A DNA stretch of 64,000 bases from JAMLIN01 sp964509685 (GCA_964509685.1 CAZDYQ010000004.1:1-64000); one strand, 5' to 3'; numbered from the stretch's first letter, positions 25,953-35,268 are shown. Notes: generated by a model not told the origin, from the sequence alone. Translations and numbers: made by a program.

Positions 25953-28048
25953 GGCCGCGCGGCGCGTTCGAGGCCCCGCGGCGCTGGCTCTCCGCCTGGC
26001 GACGATGGACCGCCGATCCCGCGGTCGCGGGATGCGTCGCCGTCGCGGTGCTGCTGGCGGCAGCGCTCGCGCAGGTCGGCTGGAGCGCGGCGCGCGCCGG
26101 CACGGAGGTCGCGGACGACGTGGCGGAGGTCGAGCGCGACCACCGGGTCCGGGCGATCGCCCGCCTTGCCGACGACGCGCTGGCCGCCCTCCGGGCCACG
26201 GTGGCCAGCGACGGCTGGAAGGGCGCGGCGCCCGGGCTCGAGAAGGCGGCCGCTCGACTCGAGGCGGAAGGGATCGACCTCCCTGCCATCGCCGTCGGGC
26301 CGGACGGCGGGCGCGACGGCAACGGCGAGCGAGTCCTCGGCTCGTCCGCCGCCGCCGACTATCGATGGGCCGTCGGCGAGCTTCGCAGCGCGCTCGCACC
26401 GCTCCTCGCGAGCGCCGCCATCGACGCCATCCGGGTCGTCCGGCGCGCCGACGGAAGGGTCCTGCTCGACAGCACGGGCGAAACCCTCGGACGGATGGTG
26501 CCCGAGGTCCTCGATGCCCTGGCGGGCGGCCGGGTCGTCGACGGGCTGCAGGTGGCGGCCTTCCCGACACTCGCTTCCCGCAAGGGAGGGCTGACGATGG
26601 TCGTGGCCGAGACGCCCGATCCGCCGCTCGTGCTCACGGCAAGCCTCGCGCTCGCGAGCCCCGCGGCGGGAGCCGATGCCGCAGGACGCATCACGCTGGT
26701 CGACGGGAGTGGCCGCATGCGGTCCTGGCGAAACGGGACTCCCACGGCGGTCAGCGAGGAGGCGACGCGCCTGTATCGCGCGTCGCTTGCGAACGATCCC
26801 GACCCCCGCGTCGCGCGCGCGGTGGCGCGCATACGCGTCGCCGGCGTGCCGCTGACGCTGGTCGTGGAACCGGAAGCCGCCAGGCAAGAGTCCGCCCTGG
26901 CCGGCGTCCTCTGGCCGGCGCTCGCCCTTTGCCTGGTGGCGGGGCTCGCAATGGCCTGGCTGTGGCGGAGGTTTCGCGGTCCGGCACCACCCGCATCCGG
27001 AAGCCCTCGCCGCGCGGTGCCGGACGATCCCGATGTCGAGGAGGGCGGGGACGATCTCGACGATTCCGTCATCGCGATCATGCGGGCGGTCGGCCGCATC
27101 GCGACGAGTCGCGACCTCACGATCCGCGTCCCGGTGACCGAGGATGTCACCGGCGCGATCTCCGACGCGCTCAACCTGTTGACGGAGGAGACGGGGCGCG
27201 CCTTCCGGGAGGTCGGCGCCGTCTCGGGCGACGTGGCCAGGGCGACCATCGCGGTGCGCGAAGAGGGCCAGCGCGCGGCCGATGCGTCCCGGGCCGAGCT
27301 CCGCGAGGTGGACCTCGCGGCGCAGGAGCTGGCGGCGGCGGCCCGCGCCCTCACCGGCGTGGCCGAGCTCGCCCGCCGCGTGGACCGCAGCGCCGCGCTG
27401 GCCGTCGCCGCCAACGCCGCGGCCGCCGCGGGCGTCGAGCGGACCGGCGAGGGCGTGGCGAGGGCGCGTGACCTCATCCGGGACACGGAGAAGCTGGTCA
27501 AGCGCCTCGGCGAGCGTTCGCAGGAGATCGGGCAGGTCGTCGCGCTCATCCGGTCTATCTCCGAACGCACCGGCATCCTCGCCCTCAATGCGTCGATCCA
27601 CGCGGCCGCGCATCGCGAGCAGGGACGCGGATTCGGTTCCGTTGCCGACGAGGTCAAGCGCCTCTCGGAGAGCACCCGGGAGTCCACCGAGCGTATTGCG
27701 CACCTGGTGGCGGCGATCCAGACCGACACGGCGCAGACCGTGGCCGCCATGAGCGAGGCGATCTCGCAGGTCGCGGAAGTCACGCGACTGTCCGAGCAGG
27801 CGAGGGAACAGATGAACGGCAGCCGGGACCGCACCCGGCGGCTGGCGGCCGACATCCGGTCGATCGCGCGAACGACGGAAAGGCAGGCGCGCGCAAGCGA
27901 CACGCTGAAGGACCGGGCCGACCGCATCCGTGCCTCGAGCGCGCAGACCGCCAGCGCCCTCGAGGCCCAGGCTGTCGAGACACAGCGGCTCGCGGAGTCG
28001 GCGCGCCGCCTGCTCGCGGCCGTCTCCAGCTTCAAGGTCGATCCATGA
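25949..28048 (+). CDS. Methyl-accepting chemotaxis-type receptor (PilJ-like)
   Basis: A 699-aa transducer. TM1 lies at about residues 23-45, followed by a ~270-residue periplasmic sensor region, TM2 at about 314-338, a cytosolic HAMP-like stretch with strongly acidic DDPDVEEGGDDLDD, and a long coiled-coil signalling domain. The hairpin tip reads ISERTGILALNASIHAAAHREQGRGFGSVADEVKRLSEST (key residues only approximate the MCP consensus and are nearer PilJ). Overlaps by 4 nt on both sides couple it to CheW and CheA. No CheR/CheB genes or CheR-docking pentapeptide are seen, so methylation-based adaptation is doubtful. Confidence 0.85.
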   Translation: MRPRGAFEAPRRWLSAWRRWTADPAVAGCVAVAVLLAAALAQVGWSAARAGTEVADDVAEVERDHRVRAIARLADDALAALRATVASDGWKGAAPGLEKAAARLEAEGIDLPAIAVGPDGGRDGNGERVLGSSAAADYRWAVGELRSALAPLLASAAIDAIRVVRRADGRVLLDSTGETLGRMVPEVLDALAGGRVVDGLQVAAFPTLASRKGGLTMVVAETPDPPLVLTASLALASPAAGADAAGRITLVDGSGRMRSWRNGTPTAVSEEATRLYRASLANDPDPRVARAVARIRVAGVPLTLVVEPEAARQESALAGVLWPALALCLVAGLAMAWLWRRFRGPAPPASGSPRRAVPDDPDVEEGGDDLDDSVIAIMRAVGRIATSRDLTIRVPVTEDVTGAISDALNLLTEETGRAFREVGAVSGDVARATIAVREEGQRAADASRAELREVDLAAQELAAAARALTGVAELARRVDRSAALAVAANAAAAAGVERTGEGVARARDLIRDTEKLVKRLGERSQEIGQVVALIRSISERTGILALNASIHAAAHREQGRGFGSVADEVKRLSESTRESTERIAHLVAAIQTDTAQTVAAMSEAISQVAEVTRLSEQAREQMNGSRDRTRRLAADIRSIARTTERQARASDTLKDRADRIRASSAQTASALEAQAVETQRLAESARRLLAAVSSFKVDP

Positions 28049-31000
28049 GCGCGCAGGAGGAAACCGGGCTGCATCCGTCATCGGAGAATGGGCGGGAATC
28101 GCTCCCCGCGCTCGAGGCGGCCGCGGTCGCGATGCTCGAGCCGCTGATGGCCGAACCTGCGCAGGATGACGCGCCCTCGTGGGCCGGGCCGATGGCGCAG
28201 CGTGCCGCCGTTCTCGGCGATCGCGCGAGATCGGCCGGGCTGGAGGGCATCGCCGTCGTCGCCGACATGGTTCGCGACGGGCTCGTGTCGGGGGAGGGCG
28301 GGACGACGACCGATCTGGCGCTGGCCGGCCAGTGGGCGAGCGGACTCGTGGCGTTCGTGGGCGGGAATCTCGAGGTGGCGGGACGCCGCGCCTGGACAGA
28401 GGACCTGCGGCGCTGGCTCGAACCCGCGATGCGTCTCGATGATTCCGCCGTCGAGCGCCTCGAGGCGCTGCTCCTTGCCGACGAGGAGCGGCTCGCGCAA
28501 TGGCGGGAGACGCCCGACGTGGCCGCCGAGGCGACCGAGGTCGCGCGCGACGAACTGCTCCTGCTCGCCGACGCCTGCGCAGAACTCGACGAGCTGCTGA
28601 GGCCCGTGTTCGCCGCCTGGTGCGCCGACGGTGACGGCCACTGCGCCGACCCCGATGCGGTGCGCGAGGCGATCGAGGAGTTCACCGACCGCCTGGGCAA
28701 CTTCGGGGCGGCGCTCGGCTTCATCGGGCTCGATGCGGTCGGGGCGCTCCTCGCCGAGGGCGCGGCGGCAGTAGCCGGTTTCCGCTCCGATCCCGCGGCG
28801 GCGCCGAGCGGCTCGCGGCGCGCGCTTCTCGACTGGGCGAATCGATGGCGCGAGGCCTTCGGCCGCAACGACCCCGAGGCGATCGACGCGGCCCTGCGGC
28901 TGCATCGCGATGGCGGGCTCGGCGAGCCGGCGTCCATCGGTCGCGCCGCCGGCCAATGGCATGCGGCCCGGGAGGTGGGATCGCGACGCGTGGAAGGCCA
29001 TGTCCCTCTCGCGGAGGGCGAGCGGCTCTCGCTGGCCATCGCGGACGATACGGATCCCGCGGTCCTCGCCCAGCTGCTGCGGGAGCTGCCCGCCTTGTGC
29101 GATGCGCTGTCGCACGGCATGGAGCGGCTGCTCGCCGGCGACACCACGATGTTCGAGCCGACGCGTCGCGCGGCGCACACGCTCAAGGGCGCCGCCAATA
29201 CCGCGGGCATCGCAGGCATAGCGCGTTTCACGCACGCGCTCGAGGACCTGCTGCTGCTCGTGGAGCAGTCGGGTGCCCTGGGCGACCCGGTGCTCGCCGA
29301 TGCCCTCGGGGAGTCGGCCGACACCCTGGCCGGCATGGTCGGTGCGGTGGCCGGGCTCGAACCGGCGCCGCCCGCGATGACCGACGTGTATCGCACCCTG
29401 CTCGGTTGGCTCGAGCGCCTGCGCGCCGACGGGGATTCCGCCGCGACAGCGATGCCCGACGAGTCCATCGAGGCTTCCGGGCCGGACCCGTTGCCACCAC
29501 CCGCGCGGGCGGGCGCGGACCCGGCCGTCGCCGCCGGCACGGTTCCGCCGACCGGAGAGGGTGCGCCCGCCCGGGCCGCGGACGACGAACCGGCGCTGCG
29601 CGTGCCGGAGGCCCTCGTCGACCGGTTGGTGGATACCTCGACCGAGGCGGCCATCGCCGTCGCGCAGATGCAGGAGCGCCTCGACGAGCTGGGGCGTATT
29701 CGCCGGGCGATCCGTCTCGGCGCCCAGCGCGCGAGGGACCTGGCAGAGGAGGCGGAGCGGCTGGTGGATGCGGTGCGCAGGCTCGCGCCCGAACGCTTCG
29801 GCGCCCGGGCGGGTTCGGCCGAGGCCGACGAGCTCGGGCTGGCGCGCCATGACGACCTCGACCGCCTGGCCGGACGCATCGCCGAGGTCGGCGCGGACGG
29901 CCAGGTCCTGGAAGCCGAGCTCGGCGACCAGCTCGATGCGATGGCCGAGCTCGCCGCGCGCCTCGACAGGGCGCAGGGAGAGCTGCGCGACACCGCGTTG
30001 CGCGCCCGCATGATTCCGGTCGCAGACATCGCGCCGCGACTCGCGCGCGCGGCGCGCCAGGCCTCGCGCATGGCGGGCAGGCAGGTAGAGCTCGCCATCC
30101 ACGGGCGCGACCAGCTGTTCGAGGCGCGCCTGTTGCAGGGGCTCGTCGAGCCGCTCGGCCACCTGATACGGAATGCGGTCGATCATGGCATCGAGGATGC
30201 GTCGGCGCGCGCCGCGGCCGGCAAGCCCGAGACCGGCCGCATCGAGGTGTCGTTCGAACGGGTAGGCGGCGGGCAGTTGCGCGTGATCGTCGAGGACGAC
30301 GGACGCGGCCTCGACATCGATCGCGTCCGGCGCCGCGCAGCCATGCGCGGCATCGAGGTCGCCGACTGGGACGATCCGTCCGAGGTGGCGCGCGTGCTCT
30401 GTGCCCCCGACTTCAGCACGCGCGACGAAGCGACCCAGCTGTCCGGGAGGGGACTCGGCCTGGGGCTGGTGGCCGATGCGGTCGCACGGCAACGCGGACG
30501 CCTCGAGATGGGGCCGGCCGCCGGTGGCGGATTCCGGGTAGTGGCGAGCCTGCCCCTCGAGTTCGCCTCGGTCGGCGTCCTGCTGCTGCGCTCGCCATCG
30601 ATCTCGCTCGCGATCACGGTATCGTCGATCGATTCCATCGTGCCCGCCCATCCGGCCCGGCGCGGCACGGACGGTGAGCTTCTCGTGGAAGGCCCGAACG
30701 GTCCACTGCGGATGGTCGCGCTCGGCGAGCTGCTCGGGCTGCCCGCGGGGGCGCTCGCGCCTGCGGCCGACGAGGCGCTGCCCGGGCCCGAGGTCGCGCT
30801 GGTGCTCGCTCGGCCGGTCGGCACGGTCGATGCGGTGAGGGTGCCGCCACCGGGTGCCGCGCGCCAGGTGGTCGTCCATCCGTTGCCCGCGTTCATGCCG
30901 CCGATCCCCGGCCTGGAGGGCGCCGCGGTGCTCGGCGACGGCACCGTGGCGCCCGTGATCGACCTCGCCGCCGCCGCGCAGGGCGATCCGCGTCCGGTAG

Positions 31001-31398
31001 TGGCCACGAGGCAGCCGATCGAGGAGCGACGGCCGCGCTGCCTCGTCGTCGACGATTCGGTGAGCGTGCGCCGCGCGATGCAGGCCCTTGCGACCGACCT
31101 CGGCCTCGCGGTCGATGCGGCCGGGGACGGCATCGAGGCGCTCGCGCTCGTCGATCGCAATCCGCCGGCGATCGCGCTGATCGACCTCGAAATGCCGCGA
31201 ATGAACGGGCTTGAACTGGCACGCGCCCTGCGTTCGCGGCCGGAGACGGCCGACATCCCCATCGTCATGCTCACGTCGCGCGCATCGGCAGCGCATCGGG
31301 CCCACGCGATGGCGGCAGGTGTCTCGCACTTCCTGCCGAAGCCCTTCGTCGAGGACGAGCTCTCCAGGCTGGTGATCGACGTTCTCAGGGCGCGCTGA
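28045..31398 (+). CDS. CheA-type hybrid histidine kinase (PilL/ChpA-like)
   Basis: A 1117-aa kinase. The N-terminal ~330 residues contain helical HPt-like bundles lacking the phospho-His. A functional HPt follows with His378 in RRAAHTLKGAANTAG. After a Pro/Ala linker come the dimerisation helices, a HATPase_c domain (HLIRNAVDHGIED; VEDDGRGLD; SGRGLGLGLVADAV), a CheW-like regulatory domain, and a C-terminal receiver with Asp1047 in IALIDLEMPRMNG. This arrangement is that of PilL/ChpA kinases that control type IV pili, with fewer HPt units. It is the last gene of the operon. Confidence 0.88.
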   Translation: MSAQEETGLHPSSENGRESLPALEAAAVAMLEPLMAEPAQDDAPSWAGPMAQRAAVLGDRARSAGLEGIAVVADMVRDGLVSGEGGTTTDLALAGQWASGLVAFVGGNLEVAGRRAWTEDLRRWLEPAMRLDDSAVERLEALLLADEERLAQWRETPDVAAEATEVARDELLLLADACAELDELLRPVFAAWCADGDGHCADPDAVREAIEEFTDRLGNFGAALGFIGLDAVGALLAEGAAAVAGFRSDPAAAPSGSRRALLDWANRWREAFGRNDPEAIDAALRLHRDGGLGEPASIGRAAGQWHAAREVGSRRVEGHVPLAEGERLSLAIADDTDPAVLAQLLRELPALCDALSHGMERLLAGDTTMFEPTRRAAHTLKGAANTAGIAGIARFTHALEDLLLLVEQSGALGDPVLADALGESADTLAGMVGAVAGLEPAPPAMTDVYRTLLGWLERLRADGDSAATAMPDESIEASGPDPLPPPARAGADPAVAAGTVPPTGEGAPARAADDEPALRVPEALVDRLVDTSTEAAIAVAQMQERLDELGRIRRAIRLGAQRARDLAEEAERLVDAVRRLAPERFGARAGSAEADELGLARHDDLDRLAGRIAEVGADGQVLEAELGDQLDAMAELAARLDRAQGELRDTALRARMIPVADIAPRLARAARQASRMAGRQVELAIHGRDQLFEARLLQGLVEPLGHLIRNAVDHGIEDASARAAAGKPETGRIEVSFERVGGGQLRVIVEDDGRGLDIDRVRRRAAMRGIEVADWDDPSEVARVLCAPDFSTRDEATQLSGRGLGLGLVADAVARQRGRLEMGPAAGGGFRVVASLPLEFASVGVLLLRSPSISLAITVSSIDSIVPAHPARRGTDGELLVEGPNGPLRMVALGELLGLPAGALAPAADEALPGPEVALVLARPVGTVDAVRVPPPGAARQVVVHPLPAFMPPIPGLEGAAVLGDGTVAPVIDLAAAAQGDPRPVVATRQPIEERRPRCLVVDDSVSVRRAMQALATDLGLAVDAAGDGIEALALVDRNPPAIALIDLEMPRMNGLELARALRSRPETADIPIVMLTSRASAAHRAHAMAAGVSHFLPKPFVEDELSRLVIDVLRAR

Positions 31399-31459
31399 CG
31401 GCCCCTTGTCCCCCCGTCGACGGTTCTATAGGATGGGCTCCAGCGAACTGGAGGCGGAC

Positions 31460-31924
31460 ATGCGCGTCAACGAGATTCTGAAGGTCAAGGGCAACACCTT
31501 GTTCACGGTGTCTCCGGACGAGTTGCTGTCCGAAGGCGTGATCACCATGGCCGAGAACGACATCGGCTCGCTCGTGGTGATGTCGCAGGGCCGCCTCGTC
31601 GGCATGCTGACCTTCCGCGAGGTCCTCAAGGTACTGGCCAGGCGCCAGGTCGAGCACCGGGCCGGACCGACGCCTCCCGTGGCGGAGATCTACATCCGCG
31701 ACGTCATGAAGCCCGACCCGCGCGTGGTTTCGCCCGACATGGACGTCAACGACCTGCGGCGCGTCATGCTCGAGTCGCGCGAACGCTACCTTCCCGTGAT
31801 GGACGGCGACGTCCTGCTCGGGGTGGTCTCCTTCCATGACGTCGCGCGCGCGGTTCTCGACGAGCAGAGCTTCGAGAACAAGATGCTCAAGGCCTATATC
31901 CGCGACTGGCCGGCGGAGGGATAG
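31460..31924 (+). CDS. CBS-domain pair protein
   Basis: A 154-aa protein made of two CBS motifs (about residues 10-65 and 80-140): LLSEGVITMAENDIGSLVVM with GRLVGMLTFREV, then IYIRDVMKPDPRVVSPDMD with YLPVMDGDVLLGVVSFHDV. Such Bateman modules bind adenine nucleotides or S-adenosyl ligands. GGAGG lies 5 nt before the ATG at 31460, favouring it over an ATG at 31433. It stands alone, with no enzyme domain fused. It is separated from the CheA gene by 61 nt and from surE by 80 nt. Confidence 0.88.
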   Translation: MRVNEILKVKGNTLFTVSPDELLSEGVITMAENDIGSLVVMSQGRLVGMLTFREVLKVLARRQVEHRAGPTPPVAEIYIRDVMKPDPRVVSPDMDVNDLRRVMLESRERYLPVMDGDVLLGVVSFHDVARAVLDEQSFENKMLKAYIRDWPAEG

Positions 31925-31992
31925 CGGATACGTCGCGCCTCACGATTCGCGAGGGGCTGCGCGGATGCAACGCTCGTGCCCCGTGGATTCGA

Positions 31993-31998
31993 TAGAAT
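31993..31998 (+). promoter_or_regulatory. -10 box giving a probable leaderless surE mRNA
   Basis: TAGAAT ends exactly 6 nt before the surE ATG at 32005, so transcription should start at or next to the start codon. There is no Shine-Dalgarno upstream of surE. The arrangement is identical to that at dusA. Confidence 0.45.
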
Positions 31999-32004
31999 CC
32001 ACGC

Positions 32005-32754
32005 ATGCGGATCCTGATCAGCAACGATGACGGCTATTTCTCCCCGGGGATCGCCGCACTGGCCGAGGTCGCCCGGGAGTTCGGGGAGGTCACCGTCGTT
32101 GCTCCCGAACGCGACCGCAGCGGGGCGTCGAACTCGCTGACGCTGGACCGGCCGCTCACGGTTCGCCGGGCTTCATCGGGATTCCTCTACGTCAACGGCA
32201 CGCCGACCGACTGCGTGCATGTCGCCATCACGGGCCTGCTCGAGCAGCGGCCCGACCTGGTGCTCTCCGGCATCAACGATGGCGCCAACATGGGCGACGA
32301 CACGATCTACTCCGGCACGGTCGCCGCGGCCACCGAGGGCTACCTGCTCGGTATCCCCGCGATCGCCTTCTCGCTTGCCGTCAAGGGCTACGAACACCTC
32401 GACACGGCCGCGCATGCCGCGCGCGAGATCCTTGCGCGCTATGCGCGCAGTCCCGCCAAGGAGCCGATGCTGCTCAACGTCAACGTGCCCGGCGTCGCGC
32501 GCACGGACCTGCGCGGCGTACGCACGACGCGGCTGGGCAAGCGCCACATGGGCGAATCGGTCGTGCGCGCCACGAGCCCGCGCGGCGAGACGATCTACTG
32601 GATCGGTCCCGCCGGCGAGGCCCTCGACAGCGGGCCGGGCACCGACTTCGGCGCGGTCGCCGGCGGCTGGGTGTCCGTCACCCCGCTGGACGTCGACCTG
32701 ACCGCCCACCAGCGCCTTCCGGCGGTACAGAATTGGCTCGATCGGACGATCTGA
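32005..32754 (+). CDS. surE: 5'/3'-nucleotidase SurE
   Basis: A 249-aa metal-dependent nucleotidase/exopolyphosphatase. The N-terminal metal site ISNDDGYFSPG, the APERDRSGASNSLTL loop, NGTPTDCVH and the second metal ligand in LSGINDGANMGDDTIYSGTVAAATEG are all intact. Length equals that of E. coli SurE. It begins the surE-pcm-nlpD stationary-phase cluster; its TGA overlaps the pcm ATG by one base. Confidence 0.95.
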   Translation: MRILISNDDGYFSPGIAALAEVAREFGEVTVVAPERDRSGASNSLTLDRPLTVRRASSGFLYVNGTPTDCVHVAITGLLEQRPDLVLSGINDGANMGDDTIYSGTVAAATEGYLLGIPAIAFSLAVKGYEHLDTAAHAAREILARYARSPAKEPMLLNVNVPGVARTDLRGVRTTRLGKRHMGESVVRATSPRGETIYWIGPAGEALDSGPGTDFGAVAGGWVSVTPLDVDLTAHQRLPAVQNWLDRTI

Positions 32755-33509
32755 TGCGCAGGCCCGCCGGCTACGGCCCGAAGGGCTGGACGCCGCCGCC
32801 CGCGCGCGTGAGCCGCGTCGGCGCCGCCGCGACGCCGGTGCCGGCGACGGGCCTGGGGCTTGCGTCGGCGCGCGGGCGCGCAGCCATGGCGGAGCAGCTG
32901 AGGCGGCTCGGCGTGCGCGACGAGGCGGTGCTCGCCGCGATGTCGACGGTGCCGCGACACGCCTTCGTGGACCAGGGTCTCGCGAGTCGCGCCTACGACG
33001 ACGTCTCGCTCCCGATCGGCCTCGGCCAGACCATCTCGCGACCCAGCACCGTCGCGCGCATGCTCGAGCTCGCGCTCGAGCCCCTCGACGCCACGACGCG
33101 CGCCTCGGCCAAGGTTCTCGAGGTCGGCACGGGCTGCGGGTACCAGGCCGCGCTGCTCGCGCATCTCGTCGGGGAGGTCGTGTCGATCGAGCGCCTGCGC
33201 GGACTGCACGAGGCAGCGAGGGCGAACCTGCGCAGCCTGCGACTCGGCAACCTGCGCCTCGTCTTCGGCGACGGGCGCCTGGGCGTGCCGCAGATGGCGC
33301 CCTACGACGCCATCGTCGTCGCGGCAGCGGGCGACGAGATACCGCAGCCGCTCCTCGAACAGCTGCGCCCAGGGGCGCGTCTCGTCGCGCCGGTCAACGA
33401 CGGCACGCGACAGACGTTGCATCTCGTCGAGCGCCGGGACGAGCAACGCTGGCAGTTGCAGGTCCTCGATGCGGTACGATTCGTTCCGTTGAAGGCCGGC
33501 ACCGAATGA
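32754..33509 (+). CDS. pcm: Protein-L-isoaspartate O-methyltransferase
   Basis: A 251-aa SAM-dependent methyltransferase that repairs isoaspartyl residues. The family motifs VPRHAFVD, LPIGLGQTISRPSTVARML, SAM-binding VLEVGTGCGYQAALLA and FGDGRLG are present. An N-terminal extension of about 40 residues (RRPAGYGPKGWTPPP onward) precedes the E. coli-like start and is common in betaproteobacteria. It is coupled to surE by a TGATG overlap and lies 28 nt before nlpD. Confidence 0.94.
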   Translation: MRRPAGYGPKGWTPPPARVSRVGAAATPVPATGLGLASARGRAAMAEQLRRLGVRDEAVLAAMSTVPRHAFVDQGLASRAYDDVSLPIGLGQTISRPSTVARMLELALEPLDATTRASAKVLEVGTGCGYQAALLAHLVGEVVSIERLRGLHEAARANLRSLRLGNLRLVFGDGRLGVPQMAPYDAIVVAAAGDEIPQPLLEQLRPGARLVAPVNDGTRQTLHLVERRDEQRWQLQVLDAVRFVPLKAGTE

Positions 33510-33537
33510 TGCAGTCGGCCGGTTCGAGGTAGTTCCC

Positions 33538-34437
33538 ATGAAACGAGGCCACGACACGCGGGTACGCGCCGCCGATGGCATCGCGCCCGCCTTGCCCGCG
33601 GCGTTTCGCGCCAAGGGCGCCGGACTGGTCCTGGCAACCCTGGTTCTCGCCGCTTGCGCCGGGCCACGGACGCCCGCGCCCATCAGCCATCGCGCACCCA
33701 TTCCGCGCGCGCCGGCCACGGTCGTGACGCCCGCCGCCCAGGCGACCGCCCCGGGCCAGGCCGTCGCGCCCGGGCAGGGGGGCGAGCAGCAGGCACCCGT
33801 GGTCGAGGCCGCGCCCGTGATGGGCGGTCGCGTCGAAGCGCGACCGCTCGGTGGCTCGGTGGCCTTGCCCGAACCCGCGCCCGAAGCCGCCGGGGAGGTT
33901 CGCCAGGGGCCCAGCGGCCTGAAGCGGCCCTATAGCGACGAAGCCTATGCCCGGCTCGCCGCGACGCCGATGCAGGGCAAGCGGCCGAGCGCGGCGGCGG
34001 CCCCTGCGGCGGGTCCGGGCGGGGCTGTCGCGGCCGCGCCCGCTTCCGCGACGGCGAGCGCACAGCGCGACACCGGCAAGTTCGCCTGGCCCGTCAAGGG
34101 CAGGCTGATCCAGCGCTTCACCGATCCGGCGAGCATGGGGATCGCCATCGAAGCCGCCCAGGGCACGCCGGTGCATGCGGCGGAGGCCGGCAAGGTGATC
34201 TTCAGCGGCCCCGGTCCGCGGGGCTACGGGAACCTCGTCATCGTGAAGCATCCGGACGACCTGCTGTCGGTCTACGCGCACAACAGCAAGATCCTCGTGA
34301 AGGAAGGCCAGAACGTTACCCGCGGCCAGAAGATCGCCGAGGTTGGCTCGACGGGCACTACCAGCGCACGCCTCGGCTTCGAGGTTCGCCGCGACGGCAA
34401 GCCGATCGATCCCCTGAACTTCCTCGCCGGCGGCTGA
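33538..34437 (+). CDS. nlpD: NlpD-like murein hydrolase activator lipoprotein
   Basis: A 299-aa lipoprotein. The lipobox LAAC places the lipidated Cys at residue 40, after an unusually long n-region. A Pro/Ala-rich linker follows and then a LytM/M23 domain (about residues 180-295). The LytM fold is clear (GTPVHAAEAGKVIFSG, GYGNLVIVKHPDDLLSVYAHN, VTRGQKIAEVGSTGTT), but the zinc ligands of active M23 enzymes are absent (GIAIEAAQ for HxxxD; RLGFEV for HxH). It therefore should activate an amidase rather than cleave peptidoglycan. No LysM repeat is visible, whereas NlpD usually has one. Confidence 0.88.
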   Translation: MKRGHDTRVRAADGIAPALPAAFRAKGAGLVLATLVLAACAGPRTPAPISHRAPIPRAPATVVTPAAQATAPGQAVAPGQGGEQQAPVVEAAPVMGGRVEARPLGGSVALPEPAPEAAGEVRQGPSGLKRPYSDEAYARLAATPMQGKRPSAAAAPAAGPGGAVAAAPASATASAQRDTGKFAWPVKGRLIQRFTDPASMGIAIEAAQGTPVHAAEAGKVIFSGPGPRGYGNLVIVKHPDDLLSVYAHNSKILVKEGQNVTRGQKIAEVGSTGTTSARLGFEVRRDGKPIDPLNFLAGG

Positions 34438-34506
34438 GGTCCGGCTCGACGCGTGATGCCCGAACGCCATGCCCCGGTGAGCGCGCCACGCGGCGGAGCC
34501 TGAGCC

Positions 34507-35268
34507 ATGTCCGCGCCCGTCCTCGTCTTCGATATCGAGACCGTTCCCGACGTCGCGGGGCTTCGCCTGCTCAACGATATCGGTCCGGAGGTGCCGGACG
34601 AGGCCGTGGTGGAACTCAGCGAGCGCGATTTCCAGCCGCTGCACCTGCATCGGGTCGTCGCGATCGGATGCCTGATGCGCACGGGCGAGCGCTTCCGGAT
34701 CCGCTGCCTCGGCGAACCGGGCGACGACGAGGGCGCACTGATCCAGGAGTTCTTCGACATCGTCGAGAAGACGACGCCGCAGCTGGTGTCCTGGAACGGG
34801 GGCGGCTTCGACCTGCAGGTGCTGCACTATCGCGCGCTCGTCAACCGGGTGAGGGCGGCGCGCTACTGGGAGACCGGCGAGAACCGGCAGGAGTTCCGCT
34901 GGAACAATTACCTCGGGCGGTACCACACGCGGCATCTCGACCTGATGGACCTGCTCGCGCTGTACACGCCACGGGCGAGCGCCCGCCTCGACGATCTCGC
35001 CAGGCTCTGCGGCTTTCCGGGCAAGCTCGGGATGGACGGCTCGCAGGTGTGGGAGGCCTACCGGCAGGGTCGCCTGCCCGAGATCAGGGCCTATTGCGAG
35101 ACCGACATCGCGAACACCTATCTCGTCTATTGCCGCTTCCAGCTCTTCAGGGGCATGTGGACACCCGACGAGTACGATGCCGAGCTGCGGGCCTTCCGCC
35201 ACCATCTCGAATCGCTGGACGGCACGCATTGGCCGGAGTTCCTCGGGCGCTGGCAGGACGAACGATGA
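34507..35268 (+). CDS. Predicted 3'-5' exonuclease related to PolB exonuclease domain
   Basis: A 253-aa DEDD-type exonuclease. Exo I FDIETVPDVAG, Exo II with WNGGGFDLQVL and LMDLLALYTPRASARLDDL, and Exo III YCETDIANTYLVY carry the four acidic residues. The family is widespread in beta- and gammaproteobacteria but not well characterised. It occupies the position between nlpD and rlmD where rpoS is often found. Its TGA overlaps the rlmD ATG (ATGA). Confidence 0.87.
   Translation: MSAPVLVFDIETVPDVAGLRLLNDIGPEVPDEAVVELSERDFQPLHLHRVVAIGCLMRTGERFRIRCLGEPGDDEGALIQEFFDIVEKTTPQLVSWNGGGFDLQVLHYRALVNRVRAARYWETGENRQEFRWNNYLGRYHTRHLDLMDLLALYTPRASARLDDLARLCGFPGKLGMDGSQVWEAYRQGRLPEIRAYCETDIANTYLVYCRFQLFRGMWTPDEYDAELRAFRHHLESLDGTHWPEFLGRWQDER

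Noticed and set aside
24779..31329. Two ~1100-codon minus-strand open frames opposite the chemosensory operon
   Set aside because: Composition is low-complexity Arg/Gly/Ala/Pro, with no domain, while the plus-strand genes have intact catalytic motifs and operon-type overlaps.
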